Shown here one piece after another: positions 1 to 11,900 of a stretch of 64,000 nucleotides of DNA (its first letter is position 1; every line of letters begins with the position of its first letter). Where the stretch lies: contig OX419762.1 in NCBI GenBank assembly GCA_948567375.1, positions 4,470,001-4,534,000 on the forward strand. Reading direction: 5' to 3'. The stretch comes from Lunularia cruciata (Eukaryota > Streptophyta > Marchantiopsida > Lunulariales > Lunulariaceae). The position numbers and the translations under genes were made by a program. The notes under the pieces were generated by a model. It was not told the DNA's origin, did not search any database, and saw only the letters and a list, made by a program, of their open reading frames with translations.

Positions 1-1079
1 TCCTACACAATGACAAGAACAAGTAAGCATAGATCTAGTTTCTGAATTGCCCAAGACTCCCTCCGGGTTTGACTCTATCATAGTCTTTGTAGATTGCCTC
101 AGCAAAATGATTCATGTGCATCCTACCACCAAGGACATGACCGCTCCACAATTAGCTCAATTGTACATAGATACAATATTTTCTCACCATGGGTTGTCAC
201 GAGCGCTCATCACTAATAAGGGCACTCAATTCACCATTTTGTTTTGGAGAACACTCTTTGGATTTTTCAAAACCAAATTAGCCATGTCAATAGCTTACCA
301 TCCATAGATTGATGGACAAATAAAGCAGGCTAAATGCACTATTGAAGATGTGCTCCGGAACTTCATCCTAGAGGAGCAAGAAAGGTAGGACACCTTACTC
401 CCATTGGTGGAATTTGCATATAACAATTTAGTGAATGCCACACCATTCTTCCTCATCTATGGAGAGCATCCTTTTATACCTTTGAGCTTGATGAAGACCC
501 GCCCGATGGATGCCGTCAATACTTTTGTTTCTTGAATCCAACGAGTGTAGAATGCCAAAAGCAAGTTTTAGATCACCCAAAATTAATAGAAATAGTATGC
601 AAATGCACATCACAAAAAATTTGGGTATCAAGTTTGGCTATCAACAACCAACCTCATGTTAGTTGGCCCACGCAAGCTCAAACCTTATTTTGTTGGGCCT
701 TTTGCCATCCTTCATTGAATTGGAGCAATGGCCTATCACCAGGAGCTACCACCACACATGACAATCCATCCAATATTCCATGTGTCCTTATTATGCAGAT
801 ATGCATCCCAACCACCATACTTTTCTTCGATACAAGAAATTTGACCTTGTCCAACACTCATTGAGTACATAAAGGAAAATGAAGTCAAACGCAATCTCCA
901 AAAATGCATTTGTTGTACTCACCACCCGTGTGTAGAATGTCTTATGCATTGGAAAGTATACCCACTATATGAGGCAACATGGGAGCCAATAACCAACTTG
1001 ACCAATGCACTAGTGTTAATGAAATCTTTTGAGCAACAGCTTTGCAATGAGGACAATACGTCTTAAAAGGGAAGAGATT
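1..1079 (+). mobile_element. Ty3/gypsy chromovirus fossil, integrase to chromodomain
   Basis: This is the 3' end of a Ty3/gypsy polyprotein; the rest lies left of the window. The integrase catalytic core is recognisable at about 45-310 (VDCLSKM, then a core resembling the usual HGLP-SDRD-FTS-FW-LF-GT-AYHP order of chromoviruses). A chromodomain-like stretch follows at about 930-1,060 (LYEATWEPITNL). The copy is old and broken in several places. It is followed directly by an LTR in the same orientation, so it is the 3' end of a plus-strand element. Confidence 0.85.
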
Positions 1080-2002
1080 TGTAATACCAATAGCTAGATA
1101 CATTATCTAGAGGTGAAAATTGACTTGATAATATCAAAAAGTATGTTAGGTATGATGTGTTAGGCGGATCAGATAGAAGTGTCACAAAAAGAGCACTTTT
1201 ACTAATAGAGAATGAGCCAAAAATACCTTGAAAATGTAATACCAATAGCTCGACATATGATCTAGAGGTGAAAATTGGCTTGGTAATATCTGGAAAGATG
1301 TTATAAATAATGGACTAAATAGATCAGATAGAGGTATCACCAAGAGAGAACTTCTACTAATAGGGCAAGAGCCAAGAATAACCTAAAATTTATTCAATTT
1401 TGGAGGCTTAAATGCATGAATTAGACCTCAAAAATATGCAATCCCCCCCCCCCACAGCAAAGGAAAGGTTGGTGCTGCCCTCCCCTAGGCTTGTCTCATC
1501 AAGAACTTTCTAACAGTACATCACCCATGTGATTTGGAGATTCCTATAAGAAGATTCTCTAAAGATTCCCTTTGGTCTATAACACCCATTTGTGCATGTG
1601 TGTGGTATTGTGATATTTAGTTTGGTATTATAAGTACTTGAGAGATATTGTTTATATAGAGATAAAGGATGGTTCTACCTTAGCCATGATTAGCTAAAGT
1701 TAGTCATAATTAAGATAGATAAGATCTTACTTTAAAAGAAGTAAAAAAGATGAGCACCACTATTTTGAATTCAAGTGTATTGACTTGGTATTATGCCTAG
1801 GTGTTTGGCTTTGAGGAAAGAGTTTGTTGACATGTCACAAATCCATGTATCTCATCCTCCAAGGGTGGAGCTTCTTTGGGGGAAATCCCCCTTATTATAT
1901 AATACAGTCAAGGTACTCCTTGGGGCATCAAAGGATTGAGTTTGATGCTTGTGTTTCTTCTCCTATGTTTCTCTTGAGATCTCTTATCCTTAGAAGATTA
2001 CA
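1080..2002 (+). repeat. Ty3/gypsy LTR (plus), subfamily with duplicated head
   Basis: The sequence starts TGTAATACCAATAG and ends GATTACA, giving TG...CA ends, and it follows the chromodomain of the element at 1-1,079. The first ~155 bp (1,080-1,234) are repeated at once from 1,235, where the same TGTAATACCAATAG start recurs. About 230 bp near 1,585-1,815 have no counterpart in the other LTRs of this window. The 3' end (from ~1,890) matches the ends of the other LTRs, including the GAGTTTGATGCTTGTGTTTCTTCT-like stretch. Confidence 0.8.
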
Positions 2003-2172
2003 CTACTCCACTTTTCTTCCATACAAGAAATTTGACCTTGTCTAACACTAAGTGATGACACGGAGGAATATGAAGTCGAGCACATTTTCCAAAAATGTAT
2101 CCATGTTACTTGCCATTCACATGTGGAATATCTTGTACATTGGAAAGGGTGCCCACTATATGAGGCCACATG
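2003..2172 (+). mobile_element. Left half of a split gypsy chromodomain region (plus)
   Basis: It resembles 805-1,000 of the first element (TACAAGAAATTTGACCTTGT is shared), so it is the end of the integrase and the start of the chromodomain of a second plus-strand copy. It is cut at 2,172 by the 7-kb minus-strand element. The remainder resumes at 9,170. Confidence 0.75.
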
Positions 2173-2764
2173 TGTAATACTCTGAGGACAAGAGAACTCT
2201 CCAAGAGAGATACTAGAAAGAAAACACAAGTTTCACACTCAATCCTCAATGCTCCAAAGGAGCACCTTTTCTTTATTACATAACAAAGAGGATCCACTCA
2301 AAGGAAGCTATACCCTTGGATCAGATTTATAGATTGGTGACCTATCAGCAAGCTCCATCCTTGGGATTAGTTGTTTGGATGGGTGACATGTAAGTCCTTG
2401 TCCTATCTAGTTGGCCAATTGAGTTTGACCAAAGGGAATCTTTAAGGAATCTTCCTATAGGGAGCTCAAAATTATTTGGGTGAGGTACCATTAGAAAGAT
2501 CTCAATGAGACAAATCATTAGGGGGAGAAGGAAAGACTTGTCCCTAAGGAGAGGAATATTTCCATTTTCAAGGTCTAATTCATTTCTTTACGCCTCCAAA
2601 ATTGGCTCTAGAGTTTTTAGGCTATTTTTTCTTGTGCCTTATTAGTAATACTCTTTTTGTGATACCTCTGTCTAATCCACCTAGCGCATTGTATACAACA
2701 TCCTTCTAGATGTTACCAAGCCAATTTCCACCTCTAGATAATATGTTTACCTACTTGTATTACA
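2173..2764 (-). repeat. 3' LTR of the minus-strand gypsy element
   Basis: On the + strand it starts TGTAATACTC and ends TGTATTACA; it is the partner of 8,575-9,169. A pyrimidine-rich run just inside (2,765-2,780, CTCTCCCTTTTAAG on +) is the polypurine tract in element orientation. Confidence 0.9.
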
Positions 2765-2784
2765 GACCTCTCCCTTTTAAGACA

Positions 2785-3235
2785 CTACGTCCTCATTGAG
2801 AAGTTGTTGCTCAAAAGATTGAACTAACATTGGTTTGTTGGTTAAGTTGGCTATTGGCTCCCATGTTACCTCATACAATGGGTACCCTTCCCAATGGACC
2901 AGATATTTCACACATGCATGGCAAGTACCACGGATGCGTTTCTGGAGAATGTGTTTGACCTCAAACTCCTCTGCCTCATCAATAAGGGTAAGACAAGGTC
3001 AACTTTCTTGGATGGAAGAGAAGTGGAGCAGCCGAGGAGCATATTGGTGTAATAAGGAAACATGAAAAACCAGGTGGATCTTCATATGTGGTGATAGCTT
3101 GAGGTAATAGGCTATGGCACCAATGCAATGAAGGATGAAGAAAGGTCCAATAAAATGAGGTCTGAGCTTATGAGGACCAACTAACTTGAGGTTGGTGGTT
3201 GATAGCAAAACTTGATCTCCAACATTGAAATCCAT
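2785..3235 (-). mobile_element. Integrase C-terminal region and chromodomain of gypsy element
   Basis: The open stretch at 2,999-3,235 carries the FNVGDQVLLST and GPF motifs that follow the integrase core of chromoviruses and ends in the FHVSLLHQY-type motif. Chromodomain-like sequence continues to about 2,790. This part directs insertion towards marked chromatin in the known family. Confidence 0.8.
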
Positions 3236-4201
3236 GTGTTGGCAGTGTGCATCTGCATACTACTCCTGCCAATTTTGGGTGATCTACAACTTGTGCTTGG
3301 TGTGCTCCACAGCTTATTGGATTCTAGAAACAAAAATGTCGATAATGTCAACCTTGGTAGCCATTGGATAGACCTTCATCAAGCTTGCAGGTGTGAAAGG
3401 ATGCTCTCCATACATGAGGAAGAACAGTTTGACTTGTGTAGAGGCATTCACTAAATTTTTGTAAGAAAATTACACCAATGAGAGTAAGGTGTCCCAACTC
3501 TCTTGCTCATCCAAAGTAAAGCCACAAAGCATGTCCTCAATAGTGCAATTTTCCCTCTTTATTTGTCCATCAGTCTATGGATGGTAAGTTGTGGACATAG
3601 CCAATTTGGTTTTGAAGAACCCAAAGAGTGTTCTCCAAAACAAACTAGTGAATTGAGTGCTTCTTTTTGTGCTGAGCACTCAAGACAAGCCATGATGGGA
3701 AAAGATTGCATCTAAGTACAATTGAGCTAGTTGCTGAGCAATCACATTCTTGGTGGTAGGATGCACATGAATCATTTTGTTGAGTTGATCGACAAAGACT
3801 ATGATGGAGTCAAATCCCAAGGTGGTCTTGGGCAATTCACAAACCAGATCCATGCTTACTTATTCCAAACGTTGTGTAGGAGTGGGGAGAGGTTAGAAGA
3901 GTACTGTGGGAGCTTGATTAAAAGCCTTATTTTTTTGACAAAGTAGGCAGCTCCAAACATATTCCATCACATTGTTGCTCATCTTGGGCCAATAGTAATG
4001 GCGTTTGACTACATCCAAGGTCTTGTCCACTCCAACGTGACCTCCAATGGCAGAATCTTGACATTCTATTAGGATGATGGTTCTTAGATCCATGTCATCT
4101 GGGATCCACAACTTGCCATCACAGAAGGCGAGTCCTTGGTGCTGGTGATGCCTTTGGATGATTGAGCACCTACATCTATGGATCAAATCATGTAGCAACA
4201 A
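3236..4201 (-). mobile_element. Integrase zinc-binding region and catalytic core of gypsy element
   Basis: At 3,893-4,201 the HHCC zinc-binding region is clear: GGHVGVDKTLDVVKRHYYWP followed by CLLCQKNK. The catalytic core follows downstream to about 3,240 and is decayed. Confidence 0.85.
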
Positions 4202-6260
4202 GAATCTTGGGGCTAGAATTCAAGGTTCATCTTGATTTCTACCAAATTGTTTGCCATCGGCATTTGGGTGAATACATCTACAAGTTGCTTCTTGCCTTTT
4301 GCATATGTGATTGTCATGTTGAATTGTTGTCTCCACTCTACCCACCAAATCTATTGACAAGAAGGATCTTTTTGTATCTTGAGGTAGACTAGAGGTTTGT
4401 GGTCCGTCTCTACCACAAATGCCTTCTCACCTAGACAGTGCTTCCAATGCTTAGTTGCAAGGAAAATTACCAACTCTTCTCATTTGATGGTGTGATAGTT
4501 GCAATCTATTGATAACAACTTACAAGATGCAATTGGGTGGTATCCCTCTTGCCAATTGCTCCTATTGCTACACTTGATGCATTTGTAACCATCTTGATTG
4601 GACACTTTGGGTCATACCATTTCAAAATTGGTGCATGTAGTAATGCATCATTCAACTCCTAAAAGGCCAATTCTTATGTGGTTCCCCATTTTAACTTTTT
4701 CCCCTTGCCCAATAGTGTTCTTAGAGGTTGTGCAATCTTGGAGAAGTCCTTGATAAATCAATGATAAAACCCCATCAATCCCAAGAAACTCTTGAGTTGA
4801 GTTTGATCTTTTGTAGCACTCTATTTTTTAAGGACCTTTATTTTATCTATTAACACTTGGATACCCTCTGCACTTACTCTATGCCCTAAGTAGTCTACTT
4901 CAGATTTGCCAAACTTGCACTTTGAGATTTTGGCATACAATTAATTCTATCATAGAATCTGGAGGACTTTTTGTAGATATTGCTTGTGCTCTATTAGTAT
5001 CCTATTGTAAACTAAGATGTCATCAAGAAAAATGATAACAGATTTATCCAAGCATGGATGAAATATGCCATTCATCAAACTCATGAAAGTGGCCAGAGCG
5101 TTGGTGAGGCTAAACAACATCACCAAGTACTCAAAGTTACCATACCTTGTTCAAAAGGCCATTTTATGTATATCTTCCTACTTTGGTTGTAACTGCTCCG
5201 CAAATCAAGTTTGGTGAAGTGCCTTGCCCCATTGAGTTGATCAAATAAGTCATCCATGCAAGGTAATGGATATTTGTTCTTCACCACTTGTTGAAATACT
5301 CCAAGGACAAGAGAAGAGAGAAAACAAAGATTTCACACTCAATCATTCGATGCCCCAAAGGAGCAACTTCTCTTTATTATATAGACAAAGAGGATCTCCT
5401 CCAAGGAAGCTCCACCATAGGATTAGGCACATAGATAGGTGAAATTTCAACAAGCTCCACCCTTGGATTACTTACTTTGATGGGTGACATGACGGTCTAT
5501 GTCCTATCTTGTTGATCAAACAAGCTTTGACCAGAGGGAATCTTTTTGAGAATCTTCTTGTAGGAATCTCAAAATCACATAGGTAAGGTACTGTTGGAAA
5601 GCTCTCAATGAGACAAATCAGAGGGGAGTGAAGGCTAGCCTTTCCTCTTTTGGACGAGGAATGTACACATTTTTGAAGCCTAATTTATCCGTTTAGGCCT
5701 CCAAAATTGCCTTCAAAGATTTCAAGCATATTTTGATTCCTACTCTATTAGTAGAAGTCCCCTTTTGGTAAAACTTCTTTCTGATCTATTCAGTCCATCA
5801 TGTGTGATATCCTTCCAGATGTTACCAAACCAATTCTCACCTTTAAATCATATATCTAGCTATTGGTTCTAAGGTTTTCAAGTTTATTTTGGTTTTTGCC
5901 CTCTTAGTAGAAGTACTCTTTTGGTGATACTTCTATCTAATCTATTTTAACCATCATGTATAAAATCATTCTAGATGTTACCAAACCAAATTTCACATCT
6001 AGATCATATGGCTAGCTCTTGGTATTACAATTGTTGATTTAGTCCTCAATAGTCAATGTACATGTGCATTGTTCCACCCTTCTTCTTCACAAACAATACA
6101 AGAGCCTCATATGGTGATATGTTAGGTTAGATAAACCTCTTCTGCAACATATCCTCAATTTGAGCCTTACACTCCTCCAACTCATGAGCTTATAGTCGAT
6201 ATGGGGCCTTACAAGGTGGTGTCTTCCCAAGGAGTATCTCAATTTTATGATCTACTCTCC
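4202..6260 (-). mobile_element. Reverse transcriptase and RNase H region of gypsy element
   Basis: The position between protease and integrase, and scattered matches to Ty3 reverse transcriptase and RNase H on the minus strand, support this call. The region is strongly decayed and is interrupted by the solo LTR at 5,294-6,029. Confidence 0.7.
5294..6029 (-). repeat. Solo gypsy LTR nested in the element
   Basis: The LTR is in the same orientation as its host, with ends TGAAATACTCC and GGTATTACA on +. The flanks CTTGT (left) and ATTGT (right) look like a slightly diverged 5-bp target duplication. As in 1,080-2,002, the element-5' head of the LTR is duplicated (about 5,840-6,029 repeats the segment at about 5,680-5,870 on +). 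No internal region accompanies it, so it is probably the product of recombination between two LTRs. Confidence 0.85.
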
Positions 6261-6363
6261 TTTTTGGTGGTAAACTTATGGGTAATTCATCCAGAAAGAC
6301 ATCTTGGAACTCATTGACCACATCTTTCAATTCCTTAGGAATTTTTCCATTATAGTGGGTACT

Positions 6364-6900
6364 CTAGACTTCTATTATTAAACCCATGAAATATCTATTT
6401 GTCTTACCAACAGATGTGGTCCTTATGACAAACAAAGGCAACTCTTGCCTTTGTGATCTTCCTTTAATCCCAAAGATCTTCCATTGACTAGTTTTCACTA
6501 CTTTCTTTTTCCAATCCACTGTGAGGTTGTAATGCCCCATCCAAGGTATACCTAAGATTGCATCATAATGAGCTAGTTGTATCACTTACCACTTGATTGC
6601 TTCTTGATATCCTCCTATATAGAGTATTACCTTTCTAAGTAACGACTCAATCCTCTTTGTTTGACCATTAGGTAGCTAGACTATTTCTATCCCCAACCTT
6701 ATTGCAATAGAGCGAGACAAGAAATTCTTTGTTGCTCTAGGGTCTATCAACACTCTCATTGGATTGCCTTCTAGCACTCCATTTACAACAATTAATTGTG
6801 CATTTATCTTCTTCCTTCTTTGCACACTCATCCTCTTCATCCTCCCGCTTTTACTCTTCTTCACCAAGCCAATAAGGAGGCAAGGTGCATTTACTGGCAA
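6364..6900 (-). mobile_element. Aspartic protease region of gypsy element
   Basis: Minus-strand reading at 6,676-6,900 shows the retropepsin neighbourhood (NPMRVLID...ATKNFLS), which corresponds to the active-site region of Ty3/gypsy proteases. At 6,364-6,585 the segment with AILGIPWMG and WKKK is the usual link from protease to reverse transcriptase in plant chromoviruses. Confidence 0.8.
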
Positions 6901-6979
6901 TCTTTGTTTTTTAATGCAGTTTCCGTATCTTCTTTTTCATTCATCTCTCAATGTGGTTTAAATGTCACTTTTATGGAGG

Positions 6980-7910
6980 CCGAGGGCCTCTAAGATGACA
7001 AGCATGACAATTGATGGCTATGTGCCCAATTCATCCACAATTGTAACATCATCGTTGTTTTGCTCAAGCCCCTTCTCTCCTTTCTTTGACCCATCTCTGT
7101 TCTCCTTGGAGAGGTATTGCTCCTCTATCTTGGAACTAAATATTGCCTAATTCTATAAGAATTGGTCCACCAAAATGGTATGTCTTTGCCTAATAGTTTT
7201 GTATTGGTATTATTGCTTCACCTCCTCCAAGCGTCCTTGCTTTTTTTTTGAGTGCAAGCAACGGCTTCAAAAACAATACAAGGATTTTGCACCATTACCT
7301 GTTGGCAAATTTGCTCTTTTAATCCTTTCGTGAAATTGTCAAGAGCTTTGGTTGGACTCATATAGTTTATCACAACTTGGAGATCCAAAAATGCTTCAAG
7401 GTACTCTTATATGCCATTCTTTTGCTTCAACTCCAAGAGTTTGGTTTAGGCCATTTGCATGCAATCTATGGATTCAAAATTCTTGAGCAGCCCTTCTTGC
7501 ATGGTTGTCCAAGTGACCTCTCTTCCTTCTACTAGCAATGATCGTTCCCATGCATCATACCATGTGAGGGCTTTATCAATCAATTACCCACATGCAAACA
7601 CAATTGCAGAATGATTAATGATCTCCATTATGAACAATCAAAGGTATAAATTCATTCTTGAAATCCAATTTGCCACTACTCCTATGGAATGTTATCCCTT
7701 GTAAGGCTCAATGTTGCATGTCTTTTTCATTTGTAGTAACAATGTGGCTTGGCTGTTGATTAGAATCTGTGTCATTGGCATGCATAACTCTCCAAGTACT
7801 TTGATTGCTAGTGTTGGTTGCTGAGATGGCTCCCCTTCTTGCATTACTTGATCATTCTTGACAATATGTATTTGATTTTGCGATTCCTCCATGGTAATTT
7901 GATATCCCAA
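6980..7910 (-). mobile_element. Gag region with CCHC zinc knuckle
   Basis: A CX2CX4HX4C zinc knuckle pattern (CYNC...GH...C) is visible on the minus strand at about 7,000-7,050, upstream of the protease. The region up to ~7,910 is the capsid-type part of gag by position, poorly conserved and decayed. The untranslated leader lies between it and the primer site at ~8,565. Confidence 0.65.
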
Positions 7911-8561
7911 AACTCATTCAACATCCCTTGCATTCCTTGCATCAACTCTTGCAACTACGGGTCCATGATTCCTACACATGGCCAATGTTCAATTACTACT
8001 TCCTACTTCAATAGAGGGTTGAAACGATCACTTGAGAGGATGCAAAAACTATGGAGACTACCATTGGGACCTTAAAAGCTATCACTTGTTGATAATATTC
8101 CTCACCAAAATTATGGGCTACAAAATCTCTAAACATCACTTTTGGTCTAACTACATAACAGATTTCTACTTGTATGTTGAAAGGGTGAGGACTTGGTATA
8201 TTCAAATCCATAACATGATAATAGAATGTAGATTATGAAAGTTCACTCTCCTTCATATACCACCACAAGTAGAATCACCGAGTTTGGTGAATTCATTGAT
8301 GTCCATGAATTTTGCTCCAAAATGATAAACTAGAGATACTCTCATTTTCTCATGTTGTATGTACATAATCTTGATGTGGAATGGATTCAAGAATAGGAAG
8401 CTAGATGCAAGAAATTTTCCTCCCGGTATGTCCATCCCATCCAATCTCTAAAACACTTCCCAAGTGTAGCAATTGCACTATGTTCTCCCCTCAAATTACT
8501 CAATTTTAGTAGCTCATGTCCTTCCAAGAAGAGTGATCCACTCTCTTGGATTAAAACACCT

Positions 8562-8574
8562 ACTTTGATACCAT
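8562..8574 (-). promoter_or_regulatory. tRNA-Met primer binding site of gypsy element
   Basis: On the minus strand ATGGTATCAAAG follows the end of the 5' LTR directly. It resembles the plant initiator-tRNA-Met primer site TGGTATCAGAGC. Confidence 0.8.
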
Positions 8575-9169
8575 TGTAATACTCCAAGGACAAGAGAACT
8601 CTCCAAGAGAGATACCAGAGAAAAAATATAATTTTCACATTCAATCCTTCAATGCACGAAAGGAACATCTTCTCTTTATTATATAGCAAAGAAGATCCAC
8701 TCAAAGGAAGCTCCACCCTTGGATCAAATACATAGATTGGTGACTTATCAGTGAACTCATCTTTGGATTAGTTTTTTGGATGGGTGACATGTCATTCCTT
8801 GTCCTATCTAGTTGGTCAAATAGGTTTGACCAAAAGGAATCTTTAGGGAATCTTCATGTAGGGAGCTCAAAATTGCATGGGTGAGGTATTGTTGGAAAGC
8901 TCTCAATGAGACAAATCAAAGGGGGAGAAGGCAAGCCTTTACTCCTTGAGGGGAAGGAATATTTTCATTTTTAAGGCTTAATTCATCCATTTAGGTCTTT
9001 TAAATTAGCTCTAAAGTTTTCAGGCTATTTTACTTCTGCCCTATTAGTAGAAGTACTCTTTTGGTGACACCTCTGTTTGATCTACCTAGCCCATAGTACA
9101 CAACATCCTTCTAGATGTTACCAAGCTAATTTTCACCTCTACATAATATGTCTAGCTACTTGTATTACA
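8575..9169 (-). repeat. 5' LTR of the minus-strand gypsy element
   Basis: On + it runs from TGTAATACTCCAAGG to TTGTATTACA, is 595 bp long, and is the partner of 2,173-2,764 (592 bp). It abuts the primer binding site on its inner side and the ACATG target duplication on its outer side. Confidence 0.9.
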
Positions 9170-9272
9170 ACATGGGAGCCAACAACCAACTTGACCAATG
9201 CACCGGTGTTAGTGAAATCTTTTGAGCAATAGCTTTGCAATGAGGACATTGCATCTTAAAAGAGAGGATGCT
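9170..9272 (+). mobile_element. Right half of the split gypsy chromodomain region
   Basis: GGGAGCCAACAACCAACTTGACC matches 985-1,010 of the first element and continues the chromodomain broken at 2,172. It ends in the polypurine-like AAAAGAGAGGATG just before the LTR. Confidence 0.75.
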
Positions 9273-9886
9273 TGTACTATCAATATCTAGATATATTATC
9301 TAGAGGTGAAAATTGGCTTGTAATATCTAGAAGGATCTTATATATGATGGATTAAGTAGATCAGATAGAGATGTCACCAAAAGAGTACTCTACTAATAGT
9401 GCATGAGCCAAAAATAGTCTGAAAACTTCAAAATCTATTTCAAATGTCTAAACAAATGAATTAGGCCTCAAAAATGAAATCATTCCAATGGGGGAAAAAG
9501 GCTAGCCTTCCCTCCCCTCCCTTGCCTCCTCCTCCATCCATTGTTTGTCTCATCAAGAGCTTCCTAATGGTACCTCACCCATGCAATTCTAAGATTTCCA
9601 TAAGATGATTCTCTAAAGATTCCCTTTGGTCAAACATTATTTGACCTACCAGATAGGACAAGAACCAATGTGTCACTCATGCATGCAACTAACCTAAGGG
9701 TGGAGCTTGCTGACATGTCATCAATCCATATATCTAATCCAAGGATGGAGCTTCCTTTCAAGGAATCCTCTTTGCTATAAAATAAAGACAAATTGCTCCT
9801 TTGGAGCATCAAAGTATTGAGTGTGAAGCTTTGTGTTTCTTCTCTTGTGTTTCTCTTGTAATTTCTCCTATCCTTGGAATATTACA
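9273..9886 (+). repeat. Ty3/gypsy LTR (plus) of the interrupted older element
   Basis: It starts TGTACTATCAATATC, ends GGAATATTACA, and is 614 bp long. It is the 3' LTR of the plus-strand element whose chromodomain is split at 2,172/9,170. Unlike 1,080-2,002 it lacks the duplicated head. Confidence 0.8.
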
Positions 9887-11900
9887 CCATGCTACCTCTT
9901 GCACCAAATTGTTATTGTGTTTCCTTTCTTCCAAATATTGAGCACAAACTTCTACCAATTCCTTTCCTACAAAATGCCTTGTGCCATGTGATCAAGATTT
10001 CTAATGAAGATAACATAATCTATAATCTACCCTTGACATTCCATGTACATGGGATGGAGTTGCTCTATCAACTCAAGCATTGGGCCTACAATGTGAACAA
10101 CTAGCTTACAGAGAGGGACCATGATAATTAGCAAGGCCTCCCTCTTGCTAGAGTTGGCCTCTTGTATTGTCTTGAATGATGCTAAAGATCCACTCTCCTC
10201 TTTCTTGATCTTGATGAACAAGGTGGAGTCTTCTTGCTCTTGTCCTCCTCTCCTCATTATTAGGTCTATGGTCTTAGACAATCCCTTGTCTTGACATTGG
10301 CCTTTTTGCTTGGAGTCCTCCTAGCTAAAGTCCATCTTTTGCCTGCTAGGACTTCTTGTCTTCAATTATCTCTTTTGCTTCAAGTACATCTTCTATCCTT
10401 AGTAGTTCACCCTTCTGAAGTATTGTTTCTCCTACTTGCAGAAACAGGGCAAGTCCCATTACTCCTAGACTCTTCTCTGCTTTCTTCTTGGGGCTTGAAG
10501 GTCTAGCTTTGTTATTGTTTCTTCTTGGAGTAGGTGTTCCTACTCCTGTTGGAAAATCTTTCTTCATCCTTGGAGGTGTCATGGCTAGGGTAGATTGTAC
10601 CTCTCCAACTTGGTCTTCTTTTGCCTCTTTATTTGAGGAGACAACAATTTGGGTAGATGATTGCTTATTTGCAGTTGGTGTTGCCTTGGGTAGTTGTACA
10701 ACTTTCTCTTCTTCCTCCAAATCATCCACCACTTGGTACTTCTTGGTCCTTATCTTGGCCTTCACCTTTGACCAAGAGGGAATTGTTGTCTCTTCTTATC
10801 AAAGCCCAAAGTATTGTGAGCTTCTTCCATTGGGATGAACTTCCTTATATAGGCAAATCTTGCATCCACCAACATATGCTTCCTTTGCATCATTTCTTTC
10901 TCCCATGACTCCTCAAAATGTCATTTGGGGAAGTAATGGTTTCAGTACTTTTCCTTCTTGGGTGGGATTAAGAGATCCATCCTCAAGAAGAAAATAATGA
11001 CAAAGGAGATACCAAGGTGACCTCTCCTTCTTTGCTCATGCCTCCTACCAATTTGCATGTTTGCCACCAAAACCTAGTTCACAACTCTTCCTTTGTATAG
11101 ATATTCAAACAAGATTGTCTAGCCATTGTTCAATTAGGTTGTTCTTTTGGACTTGACCAAATTCATCATGGACTTAGCTAGGAACCTTTGTGCAGGATCT
11201 TTGTACCCGAGCACAAAACAACCATTATTTGTCTTGTTGTCTTTAAATGCTACCTTGAATTGTGCTTCCATGCTCAAGCCTGGGTGGATCCATGTTGAGT
11301 CTAAGCTCATGGTGTTTGGGGGAGAATTCTTTCGCTCTAACACTCTCCACCAATGTTCCTCTATCCATATGAAGAGATTACATCTTAGGTTCTCTATCCC
11401 GGATCCCTATTGTCTTTAATCTCTTGCATCTTTGCATGATCACTCAACTCCAAATTCTATAGCAAGAATTCCACCTTCTTGCTATAGATAAATTCCTATC
11501 TTCAATGGAGTGACCACTTGGTCAATCTTGACATTTTGATGATAAATTTGGGTGCTTTTCTTCTATGCTCAAGGTGCTGTTGTTCTTTCTTTCCCCTTGA
11601 TCTCTCTCAGTTGCACTTCTTGCAACAATTCACTCTCCATAAGCTACATAAGCTCTCTCCTTGATACCATTTCCCAAGGATCAACGATTGGGTTTCTAAC
11701 ATTCAAAGAATTCCTTGTCTTCTTTTGAATAATCTTCCTCGGAATTGTACTACTTTGCTCTCTCACTCAAAATATATTTACACCTGAAGACAACTTCTTC
11801 ACTAAGTTAACCTCACTTACTTGACTAAATCCTCCAAATGTGCTAGAAATACAATTGAACAATTAACAAACATTCTTTCAATAGAGAACAACACCTTTTT
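9887..11900 (-). mobile_element. Unclassified retroelement-like block
   Basis: The longest minus-strand open stretches are 10,346-10,765 (139 aa, lysine- and glutamate-rich, with RTKKYQVVDDLEEEE) and 11,134-11,343. Around 11,660-11,680 the minus strand reads GGGAAATGGTATCAAGGAGAG, a tRNA-Met primer-site-like sequence, just outside the possible 5' end of these frames. I cannot name a domain. A degraded non-autonomous or gag-only LTR element is the likeliest reading; no paired LTRs were found. CpG is scarce, as in the surrounding elements. Confidence 0.4.

Larger units (their letters stand above)
2173..9169 (-). mobile_element. Ty3/gypsy chromovirus with both LTRs (nested host of a solo LTR)
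   Basis: This is a complete-length but decayed Ty3/gypsy element on the minus strand. Its LTRs lie at 8,575-9,169 (5') and 2,173-2,764 (3'). The 5-bp target duplication ACATG is present on both sides (2,168-2,172 and 9,170-9,174). Internal parts in element order are: primer binding site, gag with a CCHC zinc knuckle, aspartic protease, reverse transcriptase, RNase H, integrase with an HHCC zinc-binding region, and chromodomain. That order is typical of chromoviruses. The two LTRs differ by roughly 15-20% by eye, so the insertion is old. A solo LTR of the same family sits in the reverse transcriptase region (5,294-6,029). The coding region is broken in many places. Confidence 0.93.
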
